Positions 47,837 through 59,772 of a stretch of DNA of 64,000 nt are shown piece by piece. The notes under the pieces are model-generated. The model did not search any database and was not told where the DNA came from. It saw nothing but the letters and a program-made list of their open reading frames with translations. The stretch is taken from contig JAPEHQ010000009.1 in the NCBI GenBank assembly GCA_027405735.1, positions 434,001-498,000 on the forward strand, read 5' to 3'. Within the stretch, counting starts at the first letter, position 1; each line of letters starts with the position of its first letter. The position numbers and the translations under genes were made by a program. Source of the DNA: Mucor racemosus. Its lineage: Eukaryota > Mucoromycota > Mucoromycetes > Mucorales > Mucoraceae.

Positions 47837-50527
47837 TTATTGTTGTTGTTGTTGTTGTTGTAATCGTGCTTGTGCTTGTGCTTGCTGTTGAAATTGAATA
47901 GATAAAGCATGTTGTCTTTGTAAATATTGAACTGGGTATTTTGATCTTAATTGATTTTGAGCTTCCAATTCTTCTGGTGACAACATTTCATTAGGTAATC
48001 TTACGACAACATTAGGAGGCATTAATTCTTCTTTTGCTTGTTGTTGCTGTAATTCTAATGCCATTCTATGTTGTTGTTCTTTTGCTAATTTAGCTTGTCT
48101 TTCTTGAAACATACGTCCATAAATACTATCCATTTGATTACGTATCGCCAAATGTTCTTGACGGATCAAGAATCTTTCCTTTTCCAAGTTACGTCGTTCC
48201 TTGTCTACAAGTGCTTCCATCTTTTCAAAATCGGACATGCGTGATGAAAATTGTGTAATTTTGGTTTGAATTAAAGTATATGTGGCATTTAAAGAATCTA
48301 CTTGCGCTTGATCGTCTGTTAATTCCATATCTTTTTCGTCATTTTCTTCTACATCACGAATAGCTGAAGCAGCAACTTTGGGCTTGACATTGGAAGCTAA
48401 AAAGGCAACTACAGACATGATGGGGTTCTCAACACTTTCTTTTCTATTGAAATCCAAAAGACCTAAACGTTTAACTTGCGCATCAATGCGAGGATCGGCT
48501 GTAGGTAATTTAAGATAATGCAAAATACAAGCTTCACGAGTCTTTGTAGAAACATGCTCTGCTATTTTGTCCCAATCGTTAGGATACATTTCGAGCCCTT
48601 CTAATAAAAACATGTCTTCTTGATCTGTCCATTCTGTTTCCTTTTGTGGTAATTGTTTCTTGTGGAAATCTTCTTTTTTACTATCGGATGCAGGTAATCT
48701 ATCAGCTTCATAACAAGGTGAACAAATAAATGTAGTGTCATGATGATAACCATCTTTAGATGTTGTATTGCAAGAAACACATGATTCCAATTTTTTCTTT
48801 TCTTCGTATACTTTAGCAGCAGCCTCATAAATATCAACACGCAAATCTAAATTTAAATCGATTGTTGGTATGGTTTTTTTACTGGTGTCATTATCGTCAA
48901 TAGATGTGGTGGCGTTTGTGGCGGTGGAGAAGGAGGCTGATGATGGTTGTGCATGATTTGAATCTGTATTTGGGCCTTTTTCGTTTTCTAATGTATGATG
49001 TGTGGTAACGGGAGACATTGACACATCCTCCTCTGTTTCTTTTTTGATGGTTTTCTGAAGACCTGTAGGTAATTCTGCTACAATCTTGATTTGACCTTCA
49101 AAGGGAGGACCGATTGCTGTTGGTTTAGCAGTGGGGTCCATCTTTTGTAAACAAAATACATGATTAATGTCTCAAACCTATATATTTCATAACAAAAAAA
49201 AAAAAAAAAAAAAACTTACTTGATAATTAATAAGACCCCATTGTTCAAGGAATGCATGTACACGAATAATTGCGCAGACATCTCCTGTCATATTTCTTCT
49301 GCATGCAGTAACGGTTAAATATTCCAAAGGATTTAAACGATATGTATTGACCATAAAATCACGATATTCTTTATAAATGGTAGGGTTTTTTGATCTGTTT
49401 TTACTGTTGAAAAATTCTGGTAATCCACGAGTTTCAATAGAATGAATTGCTGCAATATCAAACCATGCAGCGTATGATGGAATGATAATTTCATGTTGTT
49501 GAACTGGCATAAATTGACGAGCAATGTCTTCTTGAGTTGGTGTAGGTGTCTTTTGTTTCTTATTAGCTTCTTCCTTTAATGCTTCTTCAGTTGGTCTCTT
49601 TCTTTTAGGTAATTGTGTCTTTTGTTTCTCTACAATCACATAATCTAAAGGCGACATCCATTCATTGTATTTAGCACTGTGTTCAACCCAATTCGATGCT
49701 ATATTCCATGGCGCCTTTTGCTTTTCTTGTGGTAAATCTGTCTCTTGTTCTTTATCTTTGGAGCAAGAACTCAAAGGCAATCTGGTATTGTATGAATCAG
49801 GAAGCCCAATCCAGTGAACTAATGCCTGTTCATCCTCGCCGTCTTCTTGCTCTTGTTCTTTACTGATTAATCTCCAATTTTTATGATGTTTATCCAAAGT
49901 GATTTCCTCATTATGAACGATAAATGTTGCTTCAAAATCTCTTTTAGCCAAGGTACCTAAACTTCAAATAAGAAATCTGGAAAACATAATACTCTACCTA
50001 TAATTACCTCCTAATCCTTCAACTAATAATGTCAATTTCTGCTTTTTTTGTTCATCTATAGCAGCATCAAACAATACACATGGGATGCTGATATCAAATT
50101 CTGCATCAACCAATGCTTGCTTAATCACTTGAACCATATTTAAATAAGTTGGGATTTCATCTCTCGCATCAAATCGCCAATCTACAATAGCGTTATCCGA
50201 TTTAAATTTGTAAGCAGCTTTTAAAATGCAATACAATGGGGAATCAGAGTCTAATTGATATACATTGAATAAAGAAAAAGGCACGCCAGTTTGTAATGTT
50301 TTGCGTTGACGCTTTGCTTTTTCCATAGCATCTTTTCCCAAGTGGTCCAATTGAAATTTTTGAAAGTGTGCTGTAAAATAAGACAAGTCAGGTGCACTAA
50401 AACTTGTATCTGCATTTTCCTTGTCTAGATCAACATGCAAAGAGTTGATTACAGCTTCAAAAAAACCAATAGTTTTCGGTTGTTCGTAATAATCAATGTC
50501 AATTTTAGGTCTCCTGGGCGCAGACAT
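47837..50527 (-). CDS. RSC8: SWI/SNF-RSC core subunit RSC8/SWI3 (SMARCC family)
   Basis: Exons 50008-50527, 49220-49956 and 47837-49141 give 853 residues. SWI3/RSC8 proteins form the dimeric core of SWI/SNF-type nucleosome remodellers. The N-terminal part ([40 protein letters not shown]) is the SMARCC N-terminal module. A SWIRM domain lies at about 329-419 ([12 protein letters not shown] to [15 protein letters not shown]). A ZZ-type zinc finger lies at about 540-563 ([16 protein letters not shown]). A SANT domain lies at about 588-632 ([20 protein letters not shown]). A leucine-zipper-like coiled coil and a polyglutamine end complete it. The ATG at 49139-49141 is not a start: exon 3 continues GLINYQ in phase 0. 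The gene is convergent with TRM7 and divergent from mL57 across 236 bp. Confidence 0.95.
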
Positions 50528-50763
50528 ATTGTTACAAATTGAATATAATAATAAAAAAAAAGAGGTATTTGGCCTATTTGATGTTGAACAGAAACGCGTC
50601 TTTGAACAGCAATAATCTAATCGGAGGTTTAAGCTTATGAAAAAGCCACTATACAACTACTACCAGCATACCCTTCCCCCTCTCTCTTTGATATTTACCC
50701 CAGCTATCAAGTACTTTTTTTTATATTTTTCCCTTCTTTTTTATTATTAAACTTTCTAAAAAT

Positions 50764-51418
50764 ATGTTGAGAACAAGTACAATCAAGCTCATGGCAGGTA
50801 AAAAAACAACAACAACAACAAAATTTTATAGAAATGTAGATATTGAATTCTTTACATCGACATTTAGCTCAACAAAGCCGTCGTTCTATTCACATCAGTC
50901 GATCTTTGCTCGCCGAGAAAAGTGCTTCCTCTACTTTCAATGCACAATCAATGGCAGAACAATTCAACTTGACACCTAGTGTATTGACTCAAGCTTTGAC
51001 ACATAAATCATTCAAACATGGTAAAGTACCCTCCAACGAACGTCTTCAATTTGTTGGTCATCGTTCTCTCGAATTTTTCGCCATGGAAGCTAATATGGAG
51101 AAGATGAAGAGTGTTGGAGAATTAAAAAAAGCTGTCAGTGGTGTGTTTGAACCCGCTTATTTGGGTACAAAGTTTGATGCTTTAGGTTTAGAAGCTGGTG
51201 TGCAATGTCATTTGGTAAAGCAAAAACAAAACTGACAGACACTTTGACACATTTCTAATATATTGCTTTTTTTTTTTTTTTTTTTTTTTTTTCTGTAGCC
51301 TCAAGATACAATCCCTCTTGCCGTTAAATCAAAGACTGTCGAAGCACTTGTTGGAGCTGTATATCATGAACGTGGATTAAATGCTGCCAAGGAATTTGTA
51401 AAGAAACATGTATTATAA
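50764..51418 (+). CDS. MRPL15: Mitochondrial large-subunit ribosomal protein mL57 (RNase III-like fold)
   Basis: Exons 50764-50797, 50868-51214 and 51299-51418 give 166 residues. The first exon joins only if the AG at 50866-50867 is used, which yields a basic, acid-poor leader (MLRTSTIKLMAAQQSRRSIH) typical of mitochondrial import. The body is RNase III-like: LTPSVLTQALTHKSFKHGK, NERLQFVGHRSLEFF, AVKSKTVEALVGAVYHERGL. The usual catalytic acidic residues are missing (GHRSLEFF in place of GDxxLE), as in structural mitoribosomal members of this fold (yeast Mrpl15/mL57; mL44 is the larger relative). The intron before the last exon has a T29-type tract ahead of its acceptor. Confidence 0.82.
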
Positions 51419-52326
51419 AGGAATAAAAGCGTTTTTTAGAGATTTGTTTTTTTTTAATAATATTCTTTCATATATTGCTATTCAAAATTTTCATCGAGTT
51501 TTTTGGAAACAAAAATCACAGTAATATAGAGCAGATCTCCAGCGTGCTACTTCCGTAAAGAAGTGCATTATAAACACTTGTTGGAGCAAAGAAATAATCC
51601 TTAAAACGTTTCTTTATTGCCTTTTTACTGAAAATTTCGTATACCAAAATAAATTACACGTCGCTACTCTAATATTTGTATCGCCGCTTATTTTAAATAT
51701 TTACACCAGATAAAATGTATTATCACTTTTTCGAATATTACAACACGTTTAATAGTATAAAGTCTAATCAAAAGCTAAATACTTATTTTAAAGTATCCCG
51801 TTTTACTCTCATGTTTTTTATTTTGAAATTTAGAAGAAATGATAGCTATTTTAGACCATTTCTAAATAATAAACTGTTAAACTGCCGTCCTAATGGTTTA
51901 AACACCGTACCTTGTGGTGGTTATTTTGTATCATCCATGTTAAATTTGATCCATATGTCATTGTTATCTGCTTTAACGAGGCAAAACAAGTGATTGAATG
52001 TTATAGAGCAGGTGGAACTTGACTCATGCTTACATCTTCAATTCAAATTGATATTATTTTATCTAAATTGCCTTCAAATGCTGATTCTGTAAATGTAATT
52101 TGTACCAATTGCATCAACATTTTTGTATAATTAACTAGTGCTAGACAACTTCAAACAGATATAGTTGATTCTTCAGAAAAGGAATATATTTCAATGTTTA
52201 GGTACTGTAAGATTTCTTTTTTTCTGTTTATTAAATCAATTGAAATTAATTGACATTTATAAAGATTATTGCATAACTAAAATGTGTATATATCGACTTT
52301 TTTTTTATTGATGGTTTTATATATAT
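51419..52326. other. Intergenic region with a coding-like relic
   Basis: About 900 bp between the 3' ends of mL57 and NDUFS8. Apart from a coding-like relic (51942-52200) and an open frame of 92 codons without recognisable features (51715-51993), it shows only AT-rich DNA. Confidence 0.55.
51942..52200 (+). pseudogene. Coding-like relic with two in-frame stops, not recognised
   Basis: One frame reads DPYVIVICFNEAKQVIECYR and AGGT, a TGA, then LMLTSSIQIDIILSKLPSNA and DSVNVICTNCINIFV, a TAA, then LTSARQLQTDIVDSSEKEYI, SMFR, followed by GTACTG. The balanced composition and the persistence of the same frame across both stops suggest a decayed gene fragment rather than chance. No family was recognised. 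No upstream exon was found. Confidence 0.38.
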
Positions 52327-53284
<958 letters not shown>

Positions 53285-53683
53285 TATATGTGTTTTTTTG
53301 TTTATGAAAAAACAAGAGTGGGGGGGATTTTTAGTTGCTAAGAGTTGGGGGGGATGAAGAAAAGAAAAGGTATTTCTTTTTTGAAAGCTATTTTTCTCTT
53401 TGGACCTCAAAACAATTCGACCCCCTCTCAAGAGCAAAAAAAGCAAGCCAAACAAGAAGGGCACAACTGTGGACATAGGTTGACGTCACGAGAGACGCTC
53501 TTCCATCCTCTGGAGGTTGGTTTACCACGAACGAAATGATGTGGAGTTTCGAAAATAGGGTGGCTTCCCAAATCCTTTTGTTTGTTGAGATTAAATGGGG
53601 GGCAGGCGGTTTTTGGGTGCAACACCTTGTCAAAAATCAAGCCCCTTGCTCTTCTTTTTTATTCTACATTTTTAATCTTGTAA
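53285..53683. promoter_or_regulatory. Bidirectional promoter region, NDUFS8 and uS5m
   Basis: About 400 bp between two start codons of nuclear genes for mitochondrial proteins. The region is richer in G and C than its surroundings. It holds G-runs (53320-53352) and TGACGTCA, a perfect CRE/ATF-type palindrome, at about 53481-53488. No gene fits here. Confidence 0.6.
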
Positions 53684-54545
53684 ATGTTGGCTCTTGGACG
53701 TTCCCTGAATAAATTGACACTTTTGTCAACTCCTCGAATTGCATCAGGTACAAATCAACTGATTAGATGCTATGTAGATGTGTAGTATTAATTTTGATAA
53801 TTTAGTTACAGCTTGTACAGTTCGTCAATATGCTTCTGTAGGAAATGGTGAACATAAAAAGAGACATGAAGCTCTTAACAAAGATAATGTACCTCAACTC
53901 AACAAACTCGACTCTATTCTCGATTTTCCTACCGAAAAACCCGAATCTTTAGATCAACCCAAATTATTTTCTTCACATCGTCCTTCAGAAGTTGTATTAA
54001 ATGCCGTTACAGACATCATCGATTCACCTCTTTCTGCTAGTGAACAATCTAGTTTGATGAAGAAAGCATTAGTTATTAAGCGTGTTGTTAACATGAACGG
54101 CAAGGGTAAACAACCCAGTATGTATGCTCTCGTTGTTGTTGGCAACGGTAATGGATTAGCAGGTTATGGTGAAGGCAAAGATGAAGAAGCTAGTCGTGCT
54201 GTCCGTAAGGCTACTAACAGAGCCATTAAGAATATGCGCTATTTTGAGCGTTATGATGATCGTACTTTGGCTATGGATCTTACACACAAATTTCATGCAA
54301 CTACTTTGGAATTACGTTCAAGACCTCCAGGTTTTGGTATTCGCACAAATCATTATGTCCATGAGATTTGTAGATGTATTGGTTTGCAAGATATTAGTGC
54401 TAAAGTTAGAGGCTCTACAACACCCATGAATGTCATCAAGGCTACATTCGAAGCTTTGTCACATCAAAAGCAACCTCAAGATATTGCTAAAATGAGAGGA
54501 AAGAAGTTGGCTGATGTGCAACATGTTTATTATGGTGGTCAATAA
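53684..54545 (+). CDS. MRPS5: Mitochondrial small-subunit ribosomal protein uS5m
   Basis: Exons 53684-53747 and 53806-54545 give 267 residues. The leader MLALGRSLNKLTLLSTPRIA is a clear mitochondrial presequence. The N-terminal S5 RNA-binding domain reads LVIKRVVNMNGKGKQPSMYA, then LVVVGNGNGLAGYGEGKDEE and ASRAVRKATNRAIKNM. The C-terminal S5 domain includes LELRSRPPGFGIRTNHYVHE and RGSTTPMNVIKATFEALSHQ. In ribosomes uS5 lines the mRNA entry site. The upstream gene NDUFS8 is divergent. Confidence 0.94.
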
Positions 54546-57023
54546 ATTATTAATTTGTAAATACACAGTTTTTTTTTCTACCTCTTCATCCCTCTTCCCT
54601 TTTCCCCTCCCTCTTTTTGGTAATAGATTTTAGATATATCGTTTAATTGAAATTGAATTAAATAATCTCCAGTTTTTATATATTTTTTTAAACAAATTGT
54701 ATTTTTCATACCATGAAAAGAAAGCGAAATGCGTAAAAAACATGAGGCGGATTTTTTCCGCCATGACTTTCTATAGTTCAATGTTCAATGACAAAAAAAA
54801 TTGAATTTCTCTCAGTAATGTATAGAAAAATACGCTCAGATTAACGAGATGCTGGGCTATCGATACCATGCATTTATGTATAGATTGCCTTACTAAAATA
54901 AAAGTTAATGCCAGAATATAAGTGCATTGGCCTAACCTTGACATAAAATGATGTAAAATCGATTATAAAAATTAAGTACCTAAATTGAGGTATTGATTTT
55001 TTATGTTCACAAGATAGAGACAATTGAAAACTACTCTGCATTTTTTGTTTCAGCAAAAAATATTGATTTTTCGTCGAGATAATCAAAATAATAGTTTTTA
55101 TCACAGCTTATAACCTATCATAACGGGGTCCCAAAATCGTTATGATGAAAAAACGGACGAAAAATGATTCAAGAAACAAAATTGTTTAAATGCTCATAAA
55201 CTGCAAAGTAAGTACATCTAGCGTATTAAATGTTTTTTGTACAGTTTTAAATTCTGCATCCACCTGTATAAAATTCAAAAAACTGTTTCACGTAAAATTT
55301 TGCGTAAAATGCAAATGAAGTTTTGGAGGTTTTTTGAATATACACGTCACTTTTTATAAACATATTCAAAATATAATAAACTGAAGTGATGCGCAAAAAA
55401 ATTATCTATCGATCGAGCTATTGTAAAATCTTCTAGCTGCATTATTCGTAGAGAAAACAACATTTTTGTGCAATTTTTTTTCTGTTTTAGAATTTGGGAT
55501 GAGGGTATACAAGGGGAAAATGGACGCCAGAAATGGAGGTACCTTTTTGTACACATTTTTGAAGATATCTCCACGAAAAATCAATATTTTGAAAAACTCT
55601 AAATTGGGTCTGAGAGAGCTCAACGAGCTAAATGACATGAATGCAAAAAAAATGTTGCTCAATTTAACCAATATTTTGAAACCTACTATAGAAATGCCCA
55701 AAAAAATGAAAAAAAAATAAAAGTGCTCAGAATTTTTTTATATTAAAATATGTTATAGAGCACTTCAAAACAAGTAAATTTCATTATTCAAAAGTGGTAG
55801 TATAGCTTAATTTTTTCGGGAGATATAAAGCCTCATGTTTTCAATCCATTAGCAGTGAAATACGCGTAAAAAATCTGAAACCTTAGCATTGAAAAATTAA
55901 TACTAACTGCAAAAAGTAGGATATTTCCGGATACTTGTTTTTAAATTAAAGCTGAACATCTCAGGTACATTGGCGTATAATTGTTTCTTGGTGTTATTTA
56001 GTGAAAACAAAAAGTAGATCAGGGATGAAAAGTGAGACCCCGTTTTTAAGGAAAAAGCAGTGAATTTTACGCGTTTTTGAGTCTTTCGTAAGATATAAAA
56101 TTAATTTAGGGACAGGCAGCGTAATGCGACCATTTTATATCTATGTGGCAGTGTCCAGGATATATCTTAAAAGATGTTTGGGATAAGGTTAGTTATAGAA
56201 AAGAGGGCAGATCCTCACTTTGAAGATAAAAAGCTTTTAAAATTTCAAATCTTCAGTGCTGTCGACATATACTTTAAACTAGTATTGGTGTCGAGCCGGG
56301 TTTTGCCAGCCAAATTTAATAGAATAAGCTGGGCTCGACAGCAACCCTACTTTAAACTTTAAACTAATAATCTAGCTTGAAACCTTGTTTATTAATTGCT
56401 CCATCAATTTTTTTAAAAAAGGAGCCAGTAAATAAGAGAATAGTTTATTTGAGTTTACGGCGATTGCGTGAAAGATTTAGTGTCGAAAGCAACAAATGAA
56501 TTGTGATTGGAAATAGATAAATTAGCATGTAGAGTTGGGACATTTTAATTTTGCAACATCGTTTGCTATAGATTCATATTTACTAATCCGGAAGATATTG
56601 CTAGGGGTTATTGTCGTAATAAATAGTCTCATTAAACAGAAATTGTTATATTTAATTATTATACTCGACAGCTATAGAAGTCTGGCGTAATATTTATCTA
56701 TATTATAAGAGATCTATATTTGCAATTGTTTCTTTCTCACTTTTGGTTTGCAACAAAAAATTTCTAGGAATTTATATGCTTTCGATGAGCAATAAACATT
56801 CTTGAGTCATTGTAATGTAATAGAAATTTACTTGATATGCGAGACATTTCCAGTTGATGATGCGCATAAATTACAGATGTCGATGGTCCAATGACGAGTT
56901 TAGGATCGAGAAATTACAACATTTTGCTATCAACGCGCAATCAATCACCGATTTCCGATGATATAAATTTTATATGTCAACGAATTTTTCAAATTTACTT
57001 TTCTTCTTCATTTTACCAGCATC
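54546..57023. other. Intergenic interval with R2 copy 4
   Basis: No gene is supported. It contains the uS5m 3' flank (T- and C-rich), R2 copy 4 (54885-56165), and about 850 bp of AT-rich DNA including a local imperfect inverted repeat with GTCGAGCC and GGCTCGAC (about 56290-56340), up to the CAF16 promoter. Confidence 0.6.
54885..56165 (-). repeat. Repeat R2, copy 4
   Basis: This is the reverse-oriented copy. It runs from the right end near CCAGAATATAAGTGCATTGG (about 54910) to the left end ATATCCTGGACACTGCCAC (read on the minus strand, about 56145-56163). The frame homologous to the minus-strand frame of copy 2 is here on the plus strand at 55499-55720. It starts with ATG, reads MRVYKGKMDARNG, and ends early in a lysine-rich tail. 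No insertion interrupts this copy, so it is the best template for the full-length element. Confidence 0.85.
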
Positions 57024-58030
57024 ATGTCCAACAAATTCGGAAAGGAATACGAGCATTCTGTAAACGTCTCTGATCTATTTTTTAGTTATGGTGGCCCTCC
57101 TATCATCGATCATTTAGATTTACAACTTGACGCAGGCAATCGTTGTATTTTAGTAGGTGCTAATGGCGCTGGCAAAACTACATTATTACGTATTTTGGCA
57201 GGTAAACGTATGATTCCCGGTGCAATCAAAGTTCTCGGTCAAGATGCATTTTTGGATGCTCCAAAAGTATGTCTGATAGAAAAATTACGCTATCTCGCTT
57301 TTATCTATACTAAACGAATTCATAGGGCATTACTTACTTGGGTACTGAATGGGCAAACAATCCTGTTGTAAAGTCAGATTTATCCGTGGAATATTTACTC
57401 AAGAGTATGGGTAGTCATCGTTGGCCCGAACGTACTGAATTATTGTTGAATGTGTTGGATGTCGACGTTAAATGGCGTATGCATCAAATTTCTGACGGTC
57501 AACGTCGTCGTGTTCAATTGGTGATGGGATTGTTACATCCTTGGGAATTGTTATTGCTTGATGAAGTTACCGTGGATTTGGATGTACTTGCTAGAGCCGA
57601 TTTTTTGAATTTTCTTAAAGTAGAAACCGAGGAAAGAGGATGTACAATTGTAAGTCCATTTTCAATTAGTAAAGTTCAGGTTCTCAAACTCTAAATTTTT
57701 CATCGATAGGTTTATGCTACACACATTTTTGATGGATTAGGTGATTGGGCAACTCACATTGCTCATGTTGCTGATGGCAAATGTCTCTCTCTGAATGATG
57801 TTGCCAAATTTCCCGAGTTTGATGAAATCAAAGAGAAACATAAAGCCAACATGCGTGTAGATTCACCTTTAACAACACTTTGTTTGCAATGGCTCAGAGA
57901 AGACAGGGATAGACTCCGTAATGTCAAATCTATTGATCCAGCTACTGGTTTACCCCACTCTAAATGGGATGAACTGAGCGACAATATGAAAAAGAACGGT
58001 GATAAGTATTATAACTATTGGAAACAATAA
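57024..58030 (+). CDS. CAF16: ABC-type ATPase CAF16 (CCR4-associated factor 16)
   Basis: Exons 57024-57266, 57326-57649 and 57710-58030 give 295 residues, as in yeast Caf16 (289). It is a soluble single-domain ABC ATPase linked to the CCR4-NOT/RNA polymerase II machinery in yeast. Walker A is [15 protein letters not shown], the Q-loop region follows [12 protein letters not shown], and the signature is [16 protein letters not shown]. Walker B is [20 protein letters not shown], where the usual catalytic glutamate follows the aspartate. [20 protein letters not shown] holds the switch histidine. There are no membrane segments. The C-terminal part ([17 protein letters not shown]) is typical of the family. 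The TMEM135-like gene begins 138 bp downstream. Confidence 0.94.
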
Positions 58031-58168
58031 TTAATTTTCATATGCTTATGCGTAACCTTAGAGTATTTTAATTTTACTTATAATTCCCACTCCTTTTTTT
58101 TTCTTGGTTTGTGTTTCCCTCTTTCTCTTGTATCCTTTCTCTTTTTCTTTTTTTTTTTTTTTTATAAA

Positions 58169-59772
58169 ATGAATGGCGATCTTAAGCCTGCATTAAAGAC
58201 ATTGCTACGCGCTTATGGTGTAGGTTGGTCTGTTACAACCGCACCGGCTTTAGTTTCTGTTATTATTAAAGCTTTGCTTGATAAAAAGAATAAATCAAGC
58301 GCTATTCAAAAAGCAATCTTCACAATTATACCTCAATTATTGAGAAAAAGTATCACAAAGAATGGGTTTCCATTGTTGATTGCTGCATCATTTGGTGGTC
58401 AAAAGTTTCTTCGCCACGTATTTAACAAGAAAAAAGAGGTTTTATCCCAAAAAGCTGCTATATTTTGGTCTGCTTTAATTAGTGTTTGGTCGATTCGACG
58501 TTTGTATCCAAATATTAAAACGCTGGATTTGACCTTCTTTGTGTTAGTGCGTGCTTTTGACGTCTTTGCTCACAGGATTTATGTTTCCCCAAAGGTGAGA
58601 CAAAAAGTACCAGAGTGGACATTAGAGTATGGCAATATAGCTATTTTCATGTTGGCTAGTACAGAGATCATTTTTTCTTGGTTTTACGAACCTGAGCGTT
58701 TACCAAGGTAACCATCCATTTATATTTCGTATATATGATTTTGATTTCCCTGAATATATATAGATCTTATGCTGGCTGGATTACAAATATGTCAGGCATT
58801 GACGATAGATTATTGAAAGCACTTCGAGCAATTAGACAAGGTGATTGGGTTTATGGTGTAAGTATACTAAATGCATGTAAAGGAGAAATTGTTGTGTATT
58901 TATAATATTACTAGAAAGATACAGGTTTAGGACATTTATTAGGTGATTACTGTGTCAAGTTGGGTTTACCAAGATCATATGGTGATCCTTTATCTGGTAG
59001 GATTGATTGTTCAGTTATTCATGAGGGAAATCCATATGGCTGTGAAGTAAATGCACTAAATCGATTCTATAAAGGTTTTATAAAAATCTTTCCCGTAAGT
59101 AAACAACTAAAAAACATCCCTCGTTATTTATTTATTTATTTATTGTGTCAATAGGTTTATCTTTCTGTGCATTTAGCCCCTCCTCTGTTTTTCAGAACAT
59201 CTCGTCTACTTCAAAACCCTGCAAGTTCAATCCTTCATATTCTGTTAGCTTCCGTTAGATCTTCTACATTTTTGGGTACTTATATTGCCATTATTTGGTA
59301 CAGCATTTGTCTTGTGAGAACAAGACTAGGCCATCAAGTCTTAGGCGTGAATCAAACTCGCTTGGATGATTCATTAGGACCTTTATTAGGCGCAATGTTA
59401 TGTGGCCTTTCATTATTAGTTGAAAGTAAACATCGCCGTGGTGAAATGACTCTTTATGTAGTCCCCAGAGCATTGTTTTCTTTCACTGAGCGTATTCTTA
59501 GCCCTCATCAAAAGGGAAGATGGTGGGAACATAAGGCTGCAGAGGTTGCAGAGAATTTAGCATTTGCAGCATCTGTCATGGTAGTCATTGATGCAGTGTA
59601 TAAAGATAAATATATGGTGCGTCCCTCGATTCGAGGTCTCATGTCCTGGATTCTTAAAGATGAAATCAAAAGCAATAATCAAAATGATCAACTCGAGTTT
59701 AGTGGCGATTCAACTCCTGTGGAAGAGGAAAACGAAAGTGATGAAAAAGCATTAGAAATAACTAAAAAATAA
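58169..59772 (+). CDS. TMEM135-like integral membrane protein
   Basis: Exons 58169-58707, 58764-58857, 58915-59094 and 59155-59772 give 476 residues. Animal TMEM135 sits in peroxisomes and mitochondria and affects fission and lipid handling; fungal relatives are not well studied. The N-terminal third has several hydrophobic segments (FFVLVRAFDVFAHRIYV, YGNIAIFMLASTEIIFSWFY). The cysteine-containing middle part reads CSVIHEGNPYGCEVNALNRF, a pattern of the TMEM135 N-terminal C-rich domain (HPxxxSCxxN-like). The second half has YLSVHLAPPLFF, STFLGTYIAIIWYSICLVRT and RPSIRGLMSWILK, then an acidic tail. Intron phases are consistent. Confidence 0.85.

Noticed and set aside
49139..49141. ATG as start of a separate SANT-domain gene
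   Set aside because: The preceding exon ends GLINYQ in phase 0 and the joined protein is a normal SWI3/RSC8 with SWIRM followed by SANT.
50843..51235. Start of mL57 at 50843
   Set aside because: That codon is TTG and the splice at 50797/50868 gives an ATG-started protein with a proper mitochondrial leader.
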